Assembly: GCA_016709445.1 (NCBI GenBank)
Contig: JADJMV010000008.1
Location: forward strand, 124,001-188,000
DNA: 64,000 nt
Origin: Phycisphaerales bacterium
Lineage (GTDB): Bacteria; Planctomycetota; Phycisphaerae; Phycisphaerales; UBA1924
Reading direction: 5' to 3'
The translations under genes and the position numbers were made by a program. Below are positions 37,176 to 46,154 of the stretch, in pieces; positions within the stretch are counted from its first letter, which is position 1, and each line of letters begins with the position of its first letter. The notes beneath the pieces are model-generated. The model saw nothing but the letters and a program-made list of their open reading frames with translations, did not search any database and was not told where the DNA came from.

Positions 37176-40100
37176 ATGCCGACCCCGATGAACCCGACGC
37201 CGGAGCATCCCCACCCCTCGGCGACACCGCCCGGCAGCATGCCCCGGAGGATGTTTCTCGTGACGACCGGGGGCTTGGCGGTCGCGGGCATGCTCCGGAT
37301 GCCGGTGATGGCTGGCCCCTTTGGCCCCGGGGAGATCGATCCCGGGCACCCGATTCCGCTGGACAAGAAGCTGAGGTCGTCGTGGCTCCGATCGCTCACG
37401 GAGCGCGGCGAGGAGATCGTGTACCGCGGCACCGACCAACTGCGATACATCGGTATGCCGGTTGGAGGGATCGGGTGCGGGACGGTCTATCTCGGTGGGG
37501 ACGGAAGGTTGTGGTGTTGGGACATCCTGAACGACCCCCACCAGGGCTGCGTGCCCAATTCCGTCGACGCCGAGGCGGGCGCGACCAACCCTTTCGGGCG
37601 CGGGATTCGGGAGAGTGACGGCGCCAACTTTGTTGCACCGAAGGGCCAGTGGTCGCCGTGGCAGGTCGATCAGGGCTTCTCCCTCTGCTGGGGGGAGGGG
37701 GAGGACGCCGCGTCCCGCCCGCTTTCCCGTGAGGGGTTCGCCGAGATCGAGTTCCGTCCGGAGTACCCGATCGGCCGCGTCCGGTACGCAGACCCGTCGT
37801 GCCCGGTCAGGGTCGAACTGGAGGGCTTCACGCCGTTCATCCCCCTCGACGAAGATCGCTCCAGCTTCCCGGCGTGCGTGATGAGGTTCCGCCTCACCAA
37901 TACCGGTAGCAGCGTGCTGCGTGCGGGAGTCACGGGCTGGCTGGGCAACCCCTGTCTCAGCGTCAGCCGACCGCCGGGCACGGAAGTGCGCATACAGCAA
38001 CGGAGTAGCGCCGATGGGTGCGGCTTCGTTGGGATGTGCGGCCGACGGCGGCCCGATACCCCGGTTCGACCCGACATCCTGTTCGATGACTTCGAGCACG
38101 AGGATTGGGGGCGCTGGCGCGCATCGGGCAAGTCGTTCGAGGGTGGGCCCTACCGCCGAGATCAGCTCGCGCCCTACCAGGATGTCGGTGGCGAACAGGG
38201 CACTCGATTCGTCAATGCGCACAACTCTCGCCTCGGCGGCCTGGATGTCGGCGCCGCGGATGATCTCACCGGGGTGCTCGAAAGCCCGGAGTTCGTGATC
38301 AAGCGGCGCTTCATCAACCTCCGGATAGGGGGGGGAGGAGGCCATCCCGACGAGTGCTTCGCCGAAGTGATCGTCGAGGGGCGTCGCGTGGCGGTCGCGA
38401 CCGGGGCGTCGAGCAATCAGTTGCGGCCGACGAGCCTGGATGTGTCCTCCCACGAGGGCAAGCGGGCGATCATCCGGCTGGTCGATCGCGGGAAGGGCCC
38501 TTGGGGCAACCTGCTCGTCGATGAGATTCTCCTCTCGGATACGCCGGCGAGCACGGGGCCCGTCGAGCTCCTCCCCGACTTCGGCTCGGTCGCCATGCTC
38601 GTGCTGGGCCAGGGTGGGAAATCGACCGCCATGTATCGGGGGCACGGCCCGGACGAGCCCGCCGCAGACGTTGCGATCGGCCCGGTCGGGGGTTCGCTGC
38701 GCGGAGGCGCAGGGCGCGCATGCCGGCTCGAACCGGGGCAGAGTGAAGAGATTGTGTTTGTGCTCGCCTGGCACTTCCCCAACGCCTCGCTCCCCGGGCT
38801 GAGCGCCGAGCAATCTCAACGCGCGTACGCCGCCCGATTCCCCGATGCCCTCGCGGTCGCGAGCCAGGTTGCACGCGATTGCGAAGAGTTGACCGGCCTC
38901 ACGCGGGCTTGGCGGGATTGCTGGTACGACGGCACGCTCCCACGCTGGTTCCTCCTTCGCTCACTCGCGACGACGTGCAATCTCCAGACCAGCACCTGCT
39001 TCCGGCTGGCAGATGGTCGGTTCTGGGCCTGGGAGGGAGTCGGATGCTGCGCCGGCACGTGCACGCACGTCTGGCACTACGCCCAGGCGGTGGGCAGGCT
39101 GTTCCCGGCGCTCGAACGCGACCTCCGGGAACGGACCGACTTTGGAACCGCGTTCCGCGATACCGATGGCTTCATCGACTTCCGTGGGGGCTTGGCCGGG
39201 CGCGATGCGACAGACGGCCAGGCCGGCGTCGTCCTCCGGACGCTCCGGGAGCACCAGATGAGCCCGGATGACGGGTTCCTCCGGCGTGTGTGGCCCCGGT
39301 GCCGCAAGGCCACCGAGTTCCTCATCGCCCAGGACGCTCGCGATGGAGAGCCCGACGGCATCCCCGCCGGCGAACAGCACAACACGCTCGACGCGGAGTG
39401 GTACGGCAAGGTCCCCCAACTCGCCTCGCTGTACCTGGCGGCCCTCGCGGCTTCGGCGCGGATGGCGGCGGAAGTCGGCGACCGGGCGTTCTCGGAGCGA
39501 TGCCTCGCGATCCTCGCCCGCGGGCGTGCGAGCGTGCCCGGTTTGTTCGATGCCGAACGGGGCTACTACGTCCAGATCGAGGACCCGGGCCATCTGGACG
39601 CGATCGGGATCGGCGGGGGCTGCTACATCGACCAAGTCATCGGGCAGTGGTGGGCGGCCCAGCTCGGGCTCGGAAGACTCTACGACGAGCACCAGATCAG
39701 GCGATCGCTCTCGAGTCTCTGGGACTACAACTTCTGCCCCGACATGGCGATGGTGCGAGACTCGATCGACAAGCCGCAGCTCCGCGGCCGGCCGTACGCG
39801 CTGGCCGGTGACGCGGGACTCGTGATGTGCACATGGCCCAAGGGAGGCAGGCGAGACGACTGGGAGCGGCACTGGCAGTACGGCTATTTCAACGAGTGCA
39901 TGAGCGGGTTCGAGCATCAGGCGGCTGGGCACATGATCTGGGAGAGTGCGTGGCAACCGGACCTCCTCGAGAAGGGGCTGGCCGTGACGCGTGCCATTCA
40001 CGACAGGTACAACCCCATGATGCGGAATCCGTTCAACGAGATCGAGTGTTCCGACCACTACGCGAGGGCGATGGCCAGCTACGGCTCGTTCTTGGCCATT

Positions 40101-40451
40101 TGTGGGTTTGAGCACGACGGACCCCGGGGGCACCTGGGATTCGCGCCCCGTCTGGGGGCGGACGACTTCCGCGCCGCATTCACGAGCGCCGGTGGCTGGG
40201 GGCAACTCGCGCAGCGACGCACCACGGAGCGCCAGGAGTCCTCGATCGAGATGCGGTACGGGTCCCTCACGCTCCGGTCGGTCGCGATCTCGCCCCCACC
40301 CGGCCGGACGCCCCGGGATGTCGCGGTGCGGCAGGGCGATCGGGTGCTGACGACGAGTTGGAGCCGGGGGCCCTCCAGCGTCCTGGTCTCGCTCGAATTC
40401 GGAACAACCCTGGCCGCGGGGGAGCGGCTCGCCATTGAGATGATCTTCTAG
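37176..40451 (+). CDS. GH116-family beta-glucosidase-like enzyme, Tat-exported, first copy
   Basis: This protein of about 1091 residues is of the GBA2/DUF608 type. A twin-arginine leader, RRMFLVTTGGLAVAG, lies near residues 26-40. The N-terminal beta-sandwich domain (IGMPVGGIGCGTVYLGGDGR) is interrupted by an inserted jelly-roll-like domain at about residues 300-460 (FEHEDWGRWRASGKSFEGG, FINLRIGGGGGH). The alpha-helical barrel follows with FWAWEGVGCCAGTCTHVWHY near residue 618, a family hallmark that carries the candidate catalytic Glu. Late motifs are NPFNEIECSDHYARAM and PRGHLGFAPR. ATG 37176 or 37188 may be the start. The second copy follows after 41 bases. GH116 members cleave beta-glucosides or beta-xylosides; the exact substrate is not visible here. 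Confidence 0.85.
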   Translation: MPTPMNPTPEHPHPSATPPGSMPRRMFLVTTGGLAVAGMLRMPVMAGPFGPGEIDPGHPIPLDKKLRSSWLRSLTERGEEIVYRGTDQLRYIGMPVGGIGCGTVYLGGDGRLWCWDILNDPHQGCVPNSVDAEAGATNPFGRGIRESDGANFVAPKGQWSPWQVDQGFSLCWGEGEDAASRPLSREGFAEIEFRPEYPIGRVRYADPSCPVRVELEGFTPFIPLDEDRSSFPACVMRFRLTNTGSSVLRAGVTGWLGNPCLSVSRPPGTEVRIQQRSSADGCGFVGMCGRRRPDTPVRPDILFDDFEHEDWGRWRASGKSFEGGPYRRDQLAPYQDVGGEQGTRFVNAHNSRLGGLDVGAADDLTGVLESPEFVIKRRFINLRIGGGGGHPDECFAEVIVEGRRVAVATGASSNQLRPTSLDVSSHEGKRAIIRLVDRGKGPWGNLLVDEILLSDTPASTGPVELLPDFGSVAMLVLGQGGKSTAMYRGHGPDEPAADVAIGPVGGSLRGGAGRACRLEPGQSEEIVFVLAWHFPNASLPGLSAEQSQRAYAARFPDALAVASQVARDCEELTGLTRAWRDCWYDGTLPRWFLLRSLATTCNLQTSTCFRLADGRFWAWEGVGCCAGTCTHVWHYAQAVGRLFPALERDLRERTDFGTAFRDTDGFIDFRGGLAGRDATDGQAGVVLRTLREHQMSPDDGFLRRVWPRCRKATEFLIAQDARDGEPDGIPAGEQHNTLDAEWYGKVPQLASLYLAALAASARMAAEVGDRAFSERCLAILARGRASVPGLFDAERGYYVQIEDPGHLDAIGIGGGCYIDQVIGQWWAAQLGLGRLYDEHQIRRSLSSLWDYNFCPDMAMVRDSIDKPQLRGRPYALAGDAGLVMCTWPKGGRRDDWERHWQYGYFNECMSGFEHQAAGHMIWESAWQPDLLEKGLAVTRAIHDRYNPMMRNPFNEIECSDHYARAMASYGSFLAICGFEHDGPRGHLGFAPRLGADDFRAAFTSAGGWGQLAQRRTTERQESSIEMRYGSLTLRSVAISPPPGRTPRDVAVRQGDRVLTTSWSRGPSSVLVSLEFGTTLAAGERLAIEMIF

Positions 40452-40492
40452 ACTTGCGGGGCACGCGGCCCGTCCGCGTCGGAGAGGAAACC

Positions 40493-43400
40493 ATGAAGGG
40501 CGACTGTGGATGCGGAACGGGATGCGGCGGGGTTGGGGTGGACCGCCGGTCGTTCATCAAGACGACGGGCCTGGGCGCAGCGGCGTTGGGCCTGGCGGCG
40601 GGCCAGGCGTTCGCCGGTCCATTCGCGGATCCGGAGCCCGGCGACCACTTTGTCCCCGAAGACAAGCGGCTCGATGCGAAGTGGATGACCGCCCTCTTTG
40701 CCCGGGGCGAACGCACCTGGTATACCGCGACCGATCTCGAAACCATCGGGATGCCGGTCGGAGGGATCTGTGCTGGGCAGGTCTATCTCTCTGGCGATGG
40801 CCGCCTGGTCTACTGGGACATTTTCAATAGCGAGTTCAACTCCGGCTACGGTGGCGAGAACTACAAGCTCGGGCGCAAGGCGACCGAGATGTTCGCCGAT
40901 GGAAGATTCACCACGCCACCCCCGGTCGCCCAGGGTGCGGTGCTCCGCGTCGATGCGGCCGGGAAGACTCGCATCCGCGAGTTGTCAGCCCAGGGCTTCC
41001 CGTCGGTGCGATTTGCGGGCGAGTATCCCATCGGCTTCGTGGAGTACGCCGAGGAGGGATTCCCGATCGCCATCTCGCTGGAGGCGTTCAGCCCGTTCGT
41101 TCCGCTCCAGACGCAGGATTCCTCCCTGCCCGCCACCGTGATGCGGTACCGGCTCCGGAATCTCACCCGAGACGAGGCCCGCGTCGATCTGGTCGGCTGG
41201 CTCCAGAATGCTGCGTGCTGCTTCAGCGCGGTCCACTTTGCCGACCAGGCCGAACGCTTCGCGTCCATCCAGAACCCGGGAGAACTGGCCATCGCTCAGG
41301 GTGGTGTCCGGAAGCTCGACGGGGATGCCAAGGCTGACCCGGCCACGGCGCCGTACGTATTCGCCGACTTCGAGAGCCGGGGCTATGGGGACTGGACCGC
41401 CGAGGGCGAGGCTTTCGGCGGCGGGCCGGCCAAGGGGACGCTTGCGAACCAAAGCCCCGTCTCCGCGTTCGTCGGCAACCAGCTCGTGAACTCGTACTTG
41501 GGGGGTGATGATCGCCTTCAGGGCCGGTTGCTTTCCCCTCCCTTCAGAATCAAGCGACCATTCATCGGCTTCCTGGTCGGCGGCGGCGGTCACAAGGACG
41601 AGACGTGCGTGAACCTGCTGATCGACGGGCGCGTCGTCCGAACCGCAACGGGCAAGAACAACGAACGCCTCGAGCCGTGCAACTGGGAGGTTTCCGAGTT
41701 CGCGGGTCGGGACGCCCGGATCGAGATACTCGACAAGCAGAGCGGCGGCTGGGGCCACATCAACGTGGACCAGATCGAGTTCCGCGATACCCCGATGGCC
41801 CCGGAAATCGGGCCGCTCGAGGCGCAACCCGACTTCGGCACCATGTGTGTCGCGGCCGTTGGCTCGGATGGCGTTGCATGCCGCGCTGTCGCGCCAGGAT
41901 CGGACGCGCCGGGCGACATCTTCGCCGCCTTTGACGCCAGACCCGTCTCACTCTTCTCCCGCGCCGCACTCGGCTCGGACCAGCGCCTGATCGCGGGACG
42001 GACGCTGACCATCCCCCCGGGCGAAGCTCGGGAGGTGACGCTCGTCTATGCGTGGCACATGCCCAATCTCTCCCGAGCCCGCGGCTCAACGGAGCCACGC
42101 GACAGGGTTGGGCACCAGTACTCGCAGCGGTTCGATTCCGCGGCCGCTGTGGCTACGTATGTCGCAAAGGACCTGACCCGGCTCGCTGATGGCACCACCG
42201 CCTGGCACCTGGCCACATACGATTCGACACTGCCCTACTGGCTCCTCGACCGGGTTGGAGCCACGACCTGCAACCTGGCCACCAACACCTGCCACTGGTG
42301 GCAAGATGGTCGATTCTGGGCGTGGGAGGGCGTGGGGTGCTGCAGCGGGACTTGCGGGCACGTGTGGAATTACTCCCATGCGATGGCCCGGCTCTTCCCC
42401 GATCTCGAGCGGAGCGTGCGTGAGAGACAAGACTTTGCCCCGGGCGTCGGATTCATTCCCGAAACCGGCGAGATCCGCTTCCGCGGCGAGGGCTGGGGGA
42501 TCTGGGCCGGAGATGCCCAGGGTGGCTACATCCTCAAGGCGTACCGCGAGCATCTCTGCTCCGGCGACGACTCCTTCCTGAAACGCAACTGGACCAACAT
42601 CAAGAAGGCGACGGAGTTCCTGATCTCGCAGGACGGCGATGGCGACGGCCTGATCGAAGGCTCCCAGCATCAGACCTATGACGAGAACTATTTCGGGGCC
42701 AACACGATGGTGGGCTCGCTCTACCTGGGAGCGCTCCGTTCCGCGGAGGAGATGGCCAGGCGGATCGGCGATGCCGACTTCGCCGATCGCTGCCGACGCA
42801 TCTTCGAGGCTGGCAAAGCGAACTCCGTAAAGCGGCTCTTCAACGGCGAGTACTTCATCCAGCAGGTGGACCTGACCCAGCACCCCGATTGGCAGTATGG
42901 TGACGGCTGCCTTTCCGACCAACTCTTCGGCCAAGGCTGGGCGCACCAGGTGGGGCTCGGCTACGTGTATCCGCCCGAGACGGTGAAGGCCGCGCTCGAC
43001 TCGATCTGGAAGTATTGCTGGGCGCCGGACGTTGCCCCGCAGAATAAGGCCCACCCCCCCGAGCGGTGGTTCGCCTACCCGGGCGAGGCGGGACTCTTCA
43101 CCTGTACCTGGCCCAAGGGCGACCACATGGGGCCCAAGAGCACCCGGTACCGCAACGAAATCTGGACCGGTATCGAATACCAGGTTGCCGGGCACATGGC
43201 GTGGGAGGGGATGTTGATGCAGTGCCTCGCCATCTGCCGGGCGGTACACGACCGGTACCACCCATCGCGGCGGAACCCGTTCAACGAGATCGAATGCGGA
43301 GACCACTACGCCCGCGCGATGGCGGCCTGGGGCGTGGTCACGGCGTTGTCGGGATTCGAGTATGACGGCCCCCGTGGGCATATCGGGTTTGCCCCCCGGT

Positions 43401-43702
43401 TCAAGCCCGAGGAGTTCCGGGCGGTCTTCACCGCGGCGAGCGGATGGGGCCAGATCTTGCAGAAGCGCACCGCCAAGGATCAGACGCAGGAGATCAGAGT
43501 CATCCTGGGCGAAGTGCAGGTGAAGAGCCTGGCCTTCGAGGTCGCGGCCGGCGCGAAGGTCGGCGCGGTCGAGATCACCGCCGGCGGGCCCGCGATCACG
43601 GCGAGCGTCGAACAAGTCGGGCAACGCGTCATGATCGGCCTACCGGCCGGCATAACTGTCACGCAGGGCGGATCCCTGACCGCCCGAATCGGCCTCGGCT
43701 GA
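40493..43702 (+). CDS. GH116-family beta-glucosidase-like enzyme, Tat-exported, second copy
   Basis: This 1069-residue paralogue of the gene before it has GGAGAGGAAACC ahead of ATG 40493. The leader begins with a cysteine-rich stretch (CGCGTGCGG) before a clear Tat motif, DRRSFIKTTGLGAAALGLAA. The N-terminal domain has IGMPVGGICAGQVYLSGDGR. The inserted jelly-roll domain, about residues 288-436, reads SRGYGDWTAEGEAFGGG and GWGHINVDQIEF, close to a domain often seen attached to levanase-type GH32 enzymes. The catalytic domain shows FWAWEGVGCCSGTCGHVWNY near 610 and NPFNEIECGDHYARAM near 945. Pairing with the first copy suggests duplication and different substrate preferences. It ends 55 bases before the convergent oxidoreductase gene. 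Confidence 0.87.
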   Translation: MKGDCGCGTGCGGVGVDRRSFIKTTGLGAAALGLAAGQAFAGPFADPEPGDHFVPEDKRLDAKWMTALFARGERTWYTATDLETIGMPVGGICAGQVYLSGDGRLVYWDIFNSEFNSGYGGENYKLGRKATEMFADGRFTTPPPVAQGAVLRVDAAGKTRIRELSAQGFPSVRFAGEYPIGFVEYAEEGFPIAISLEAFSPFVPLQTQDSSLPATVMRYRLRNLTRDEARVDLVGWLQNAACCFSAVHFADQAERFASIQNPGELAIAQGGVRKLDGDAKADPATAPYVFADFESRGYGDWTAEGEAFGGGPAKGTLANQSPVSAFVGNQLVNSYLGGDDRLQGRLLSPPFRIKRPFIGFLVGGGGHKDETCVNLLIDGRVVRTATGKNNERLEPCNWEVSEFAGRDARIEILDKQSGGWGHINVDQIEFRDTPMAPEIGPLEAQPDFGTMCVAAVGSDGVACRAVAPGSDAPGDIFAAFDARPVSLFSRAALGSDQRLIAGRTLTIPPGEAREVTLVYAWHMPNLSRARGSTEPRDRVGHQYSQRFDSAAAVATYVAKDLTRLADGTTAWHLATYDSTLPYWLLDRVGATTCNLATNTCHWWQDGRFWAWEGVGCCSGTCGHVWNYSHAMARLFPDLERSVRERQDFAPGVGFIPETGEIRFRGEGWGIWAGDAQGGYILKAYREHLCSGDDSFLKRNWTNIKKATEFLISQDGDGDGLIEGSQHQTYDENYFGANTMVGSLYLGALRSAEEMARRIGDADFADRCRRIFEAGKANSVKRLFNGEYFIQQVDLTQHPDWQYGDGCLSDQLFGQGWAHQVGLGYVYPPETVKAALDSIWKYCWAPDVAPQNKAHPPERWFAYPGEAGLFTCTWPKGDHMGPKSTRYRNEIWTGIEYQVAGHMAWEGMLMQCLAICRAVHDRYHPSRRNPFNEIECGDHYARAMAAWGVVTALSGFEYDGPRGHIGFAPRFKPEEFRAVFTAASGWGQILQKRTAKDQTQEIRVILGEVQVKSLAFEVAAGAKVGAVEITAGGPAITASVEQVGQRVMIGLPAGITVTQGGSLTARIGLG

Positions 43703-43757
43703 GAGCCGGATCGAGGTCGCCGCGTACCCGGAGCAAGCACACGCGACAACGGTTTCG

Positions 43758-45005
43758 TCAGATGAGGCCAACCTCTGCGAGGAGTGGCGCGAGTTCAACG
43801 ACTTCCCCGGTCTCGGCGCTGCGGCGGACAGCCTCCATCACGCAGACGGTTTCGACACCCTCCTCGAGCTCGGGAGAGGTGGGTGTGTTCTCGATGAGCG
43901 CCCTCGCGAATGTATCGGCGTAGTTTGAAAACTCGCCGTAGTGCATGCCGTGGACCTCCGAATTGAAATAGTAGTGGCGACCGGCATAGAGACAGTCCTC
44001 GGTGATCTCGAGGAGTTCGGCCGGCTGGAAGGTGGAGGCGTCCGGCGAGTTGGATGGATCGGATGCCACGCCCCCGGTTTCTGTGCTGACGGGGTGAGCA
44101 GCCTCGGCCGAGTAGACGAACCGCATGTCGTGATACTGGGCGAGGCTCGTGCCTCCGGCGGCGTAGATCACGCATTCGATGCAGTTTCGGGCCGTGGGCA
44201 ATTCGTGGCACCCGTAGTGCCCCATCGCGCGGCCGATCCGCCCGTCCTCCGCGACGAAGTTGACCAGGTACATGTCGCGGCTTTGGACCTTAAACTCCTT
44301 GCCCATCCGCGACCGCCCCCCCACCGCGTGTACCGAGCGGATTCGACCCAGATAGGACCGAACCAAGTCGATCGGATGGCTCAAGCCGAGGAACACCCAA
44401 TCGGTCTCGGTGGCCACCCAGGGACTCTTTCGGTAGTACCAGTCCATGCGGTGGATGTAGTGGGCGTCGACCATCTCGATCGCATCGAGTCCGCCGTGCC
44501 CGCCCCGGGCGAGCAGCGCTCGCTGCCGGCGGAAGGGCTCAAAAAACCGCGTGGACTGTCCAACGAGGAGGCGGTGTCCGGTGCGTCGGCCTACTTCCAG
44601 GATGTGCCTGGCGCCCTCGAGCGTGTTGGTCAGGGGCTTGGTGCAGATGACATCCTTTCCGGCCTCGAAAGCCCTGGCGATGTGCTCCGCGTGCAGGTGA
44701 TCGGGTGTATAAATCGCCACGATCTCGACCTCGGGGCGGGCGAGCATTTCTTCGTACCGCGTGGAATAGAAGAGACCGGGGAGTTCTCGGCGGGACGCGT
44801 CAACTTTCTCCTGGGATATATCGCACCCCGCGACAGGCCTTGCGAACCGGCACCGCGTCTCCAGCCCGATCAGCAGTGTCCTGCCTTCGTGCAGCCCGAC
44901 GACCCCGACACCCTTGGCACGGGGATCGCGTTCCGGCTGTTCCACCGGGACCGTTCCGGGGATGAGCTGGATAAAGCCTTGGCCTGGTCGTGGAGTGGAC
45001 GTCAT
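43758..45005 (-). CDS. Gfo/Idh/MocA-family oxidoreductase
   Basis: This 415-residue protein has an N-terminal NAD(P)-binding Rossmann domain (VGVVGLHEGRTLLIGLE, PVAGCDISQEKVDASR). The motif KDVICTKPLTNT holds the conserved Lys-Pro pair, with Thr in place of the usual Glu (EKP). The C-terminal alpha/beta domain has GLSHPIDLVRSYLGRI. Family members oxidise or dehydrate sugars, inositols and amino sugars using NAD(P), and sometimes act as glycosidases. No signal peptide is seen, so it is cytoplasmic. It is the last of a co-directional run with ribokinase and GH38, 131 bases after ribokinase, which suggests processing of released sugars. The specific substrate is unknown. The glycine-rich loop is less regular than usual. 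Confidence 0.8.
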   Translation of the reverse strand: MTSTPRPGQGFIQLIPGTVPVEQPERDPRAKGVGVVGLHEGRTLLIGLETRCRFARPVAGCDISQEKVDASRRELPGLFYSTRYEEMLARPEVEIVAIYTPDHLHAEHIARAFEAGKDVICTKPLTNTLEGARHILEVGRRTGHRLLVGQSTRFFEPFRRQRALLARGGHGGLDAIEMVDAHYIHRMDWYYRKSPWVATETDWVFLGLSHPIDLVRSYLGRIRSVHAVGGRSRMGKEFKVQSRDMYLVNFVAEDGRIGRAMGHYGCHELPTARNCIECVIYAAGGTSLAQYHDMRFVYSAEAAHPVSTETGGVASDPSNSPDASTFQPAELLEITEDCLYAGRHYYFNSEVHGMHYGEFSNYADTFARALIENTPTSPELEEGVETVCVMEAVRRSAETGEVVELAPLLAEVGLI

Positions 45006-45136
45006 GAGCTGACTCCTGCACCTCGGGCTCGGGTCGCGCGGTGGTCACCGGGGAGCGTATCAGCGCAAAGCGGCGGCAGATTCAAGGTCGTTACCGAAGG
45101 CCCGGGACCGGTCGCGCTCTTGGGAGCCGTACCCGA

Positions 45137-46063
45137 TCACCAACCCACCTCGCCCCGCGACAACCGTCCAACGGCGTCCCTTGTCGGCAGGCTCGGGATA
45201 GCCCCCGCTTTCGTCGCGGCAAGCGCGCCCGCGATGCAGCCGACCTGCGCCGCTTCGTCGAGCGGCACCCCCGACGCCAGCATCGCCGCGAGGGCCCCGC
45301 AGAACGCGTCCCCCGCACCAACAGTGTCCACCGCCTCGACCTCGACCGACGAGACCGGACGGCAGCCCGACGCATCGCACAGCAGCGCGCCGATGCGTCC
45401 CAGCGTGACGACCACCGCCCGAGGCCCAGACCGCTGCAACGCCCCCGCGAGTTCGCCGGGGTCGCGCCCCGCGGGCAATCCGGTCAGCGTCGCCGCCTCA
45501 CTCGCGTTGACGATGAGTACATGAACAAGCGCGAGCAATTCGGCGGGCAGCGCCTGCGCCGGGGCCGCGTTGAGGACGACCTGCCGCCCCGAGGCATGGG
45601 CAATCTTCGCGGCCGCCGACACGACACCGAGCGGCACCTCGAGCTGCATGAGCAGGACGTCCGCCGATCGGATGAGCCCGGCGACAGCCTCGATATCTTC
45701 TGGGCAAACCCGCAGGTTGGCCCCGCCGGCGACCACAATCGTGTTCTCACCGGTGGAGGCGTCGACGGTAATCAGGGCGACCCCGGTCGACACGCCCGCA
45801 GCAGCCCGGAGCGCGGTGAGGTCGACTCCCTCCCGCGAGAGCACAGAACGAAGTTCGCTCCCGTACGCGTCCGTTCCAACCCGGCCGACCATGGTCACGC
45901 GGGCCCCCATCCGGGCTGCCGCCACGGCCTGGTTGGCACCCTTGCCCCCCGGGAAGGTCTCGAACGGCCCGCCGAGGAGCGTTTCGCCGGGGGCCGGGAG
46001 CCGGGGCGACCGGACAACCAGATCCATGTTCGCCGATCCGATGACGCAAACGCGGCCGACCAT
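45137..46063 (-). CDS. rbsK: Ribokinase (PfkB family)
   Basis: This 308-residue sugar kinase is the normal length for ribokinase. It has the N-terminal IGSANMDLVVR, the substrate-binding loop GGKGANQAVAAARMG near residues 39-53, and TGVALITVD. The C-terminal anion hole and catalytic base lie in DTVGAGDAFCGAL near residues 248-260. It phosphorylates ribose, or possibly another pentose or nucleoside, with ATP. It lies 91 bases after the GH38-like gene on the same strand. A ribose-type ABC permease and binding protein are encoded at 60057-62270, but these are not adjacent, so a shared pathway is inference. Confidence 0.9.
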   Translation of the reverse strand: MVGRVCVIGSANMDLVVRSPRLPAPGETLLGGPFETFPGGKGANQAVAAARMGARVTMVGRVGTDAYGSELRSVLSREGVDLTALRAAAGVSTGVALITVDASTGENTIVVAGGANLRVCPEDIEAVAGLIRSADVLLMQLEVPLGVVSAAAKIAHASGRQVVLNAAPAQALPAELLALVHVLIVNASEAATLTGLPAGRDPGELAGALQRSGPRAVVVTLGRIGALLCDASGCRPVSSVEVEAVDTVGAGDAFCGALAAMLASGVPLDEAAQVGCIAGALAATKAGAIPSLPTRDAVGRLSRGEVGW

Positions 46064-46154
46064 ACCGCCAGTTTACCTGGATTGGGCTGACTTCGCGAGC
46101 CCGGACGAGATTCGTCCGCAGGACACCCATGAAGGTGCCTCACAAACTCGGGAA

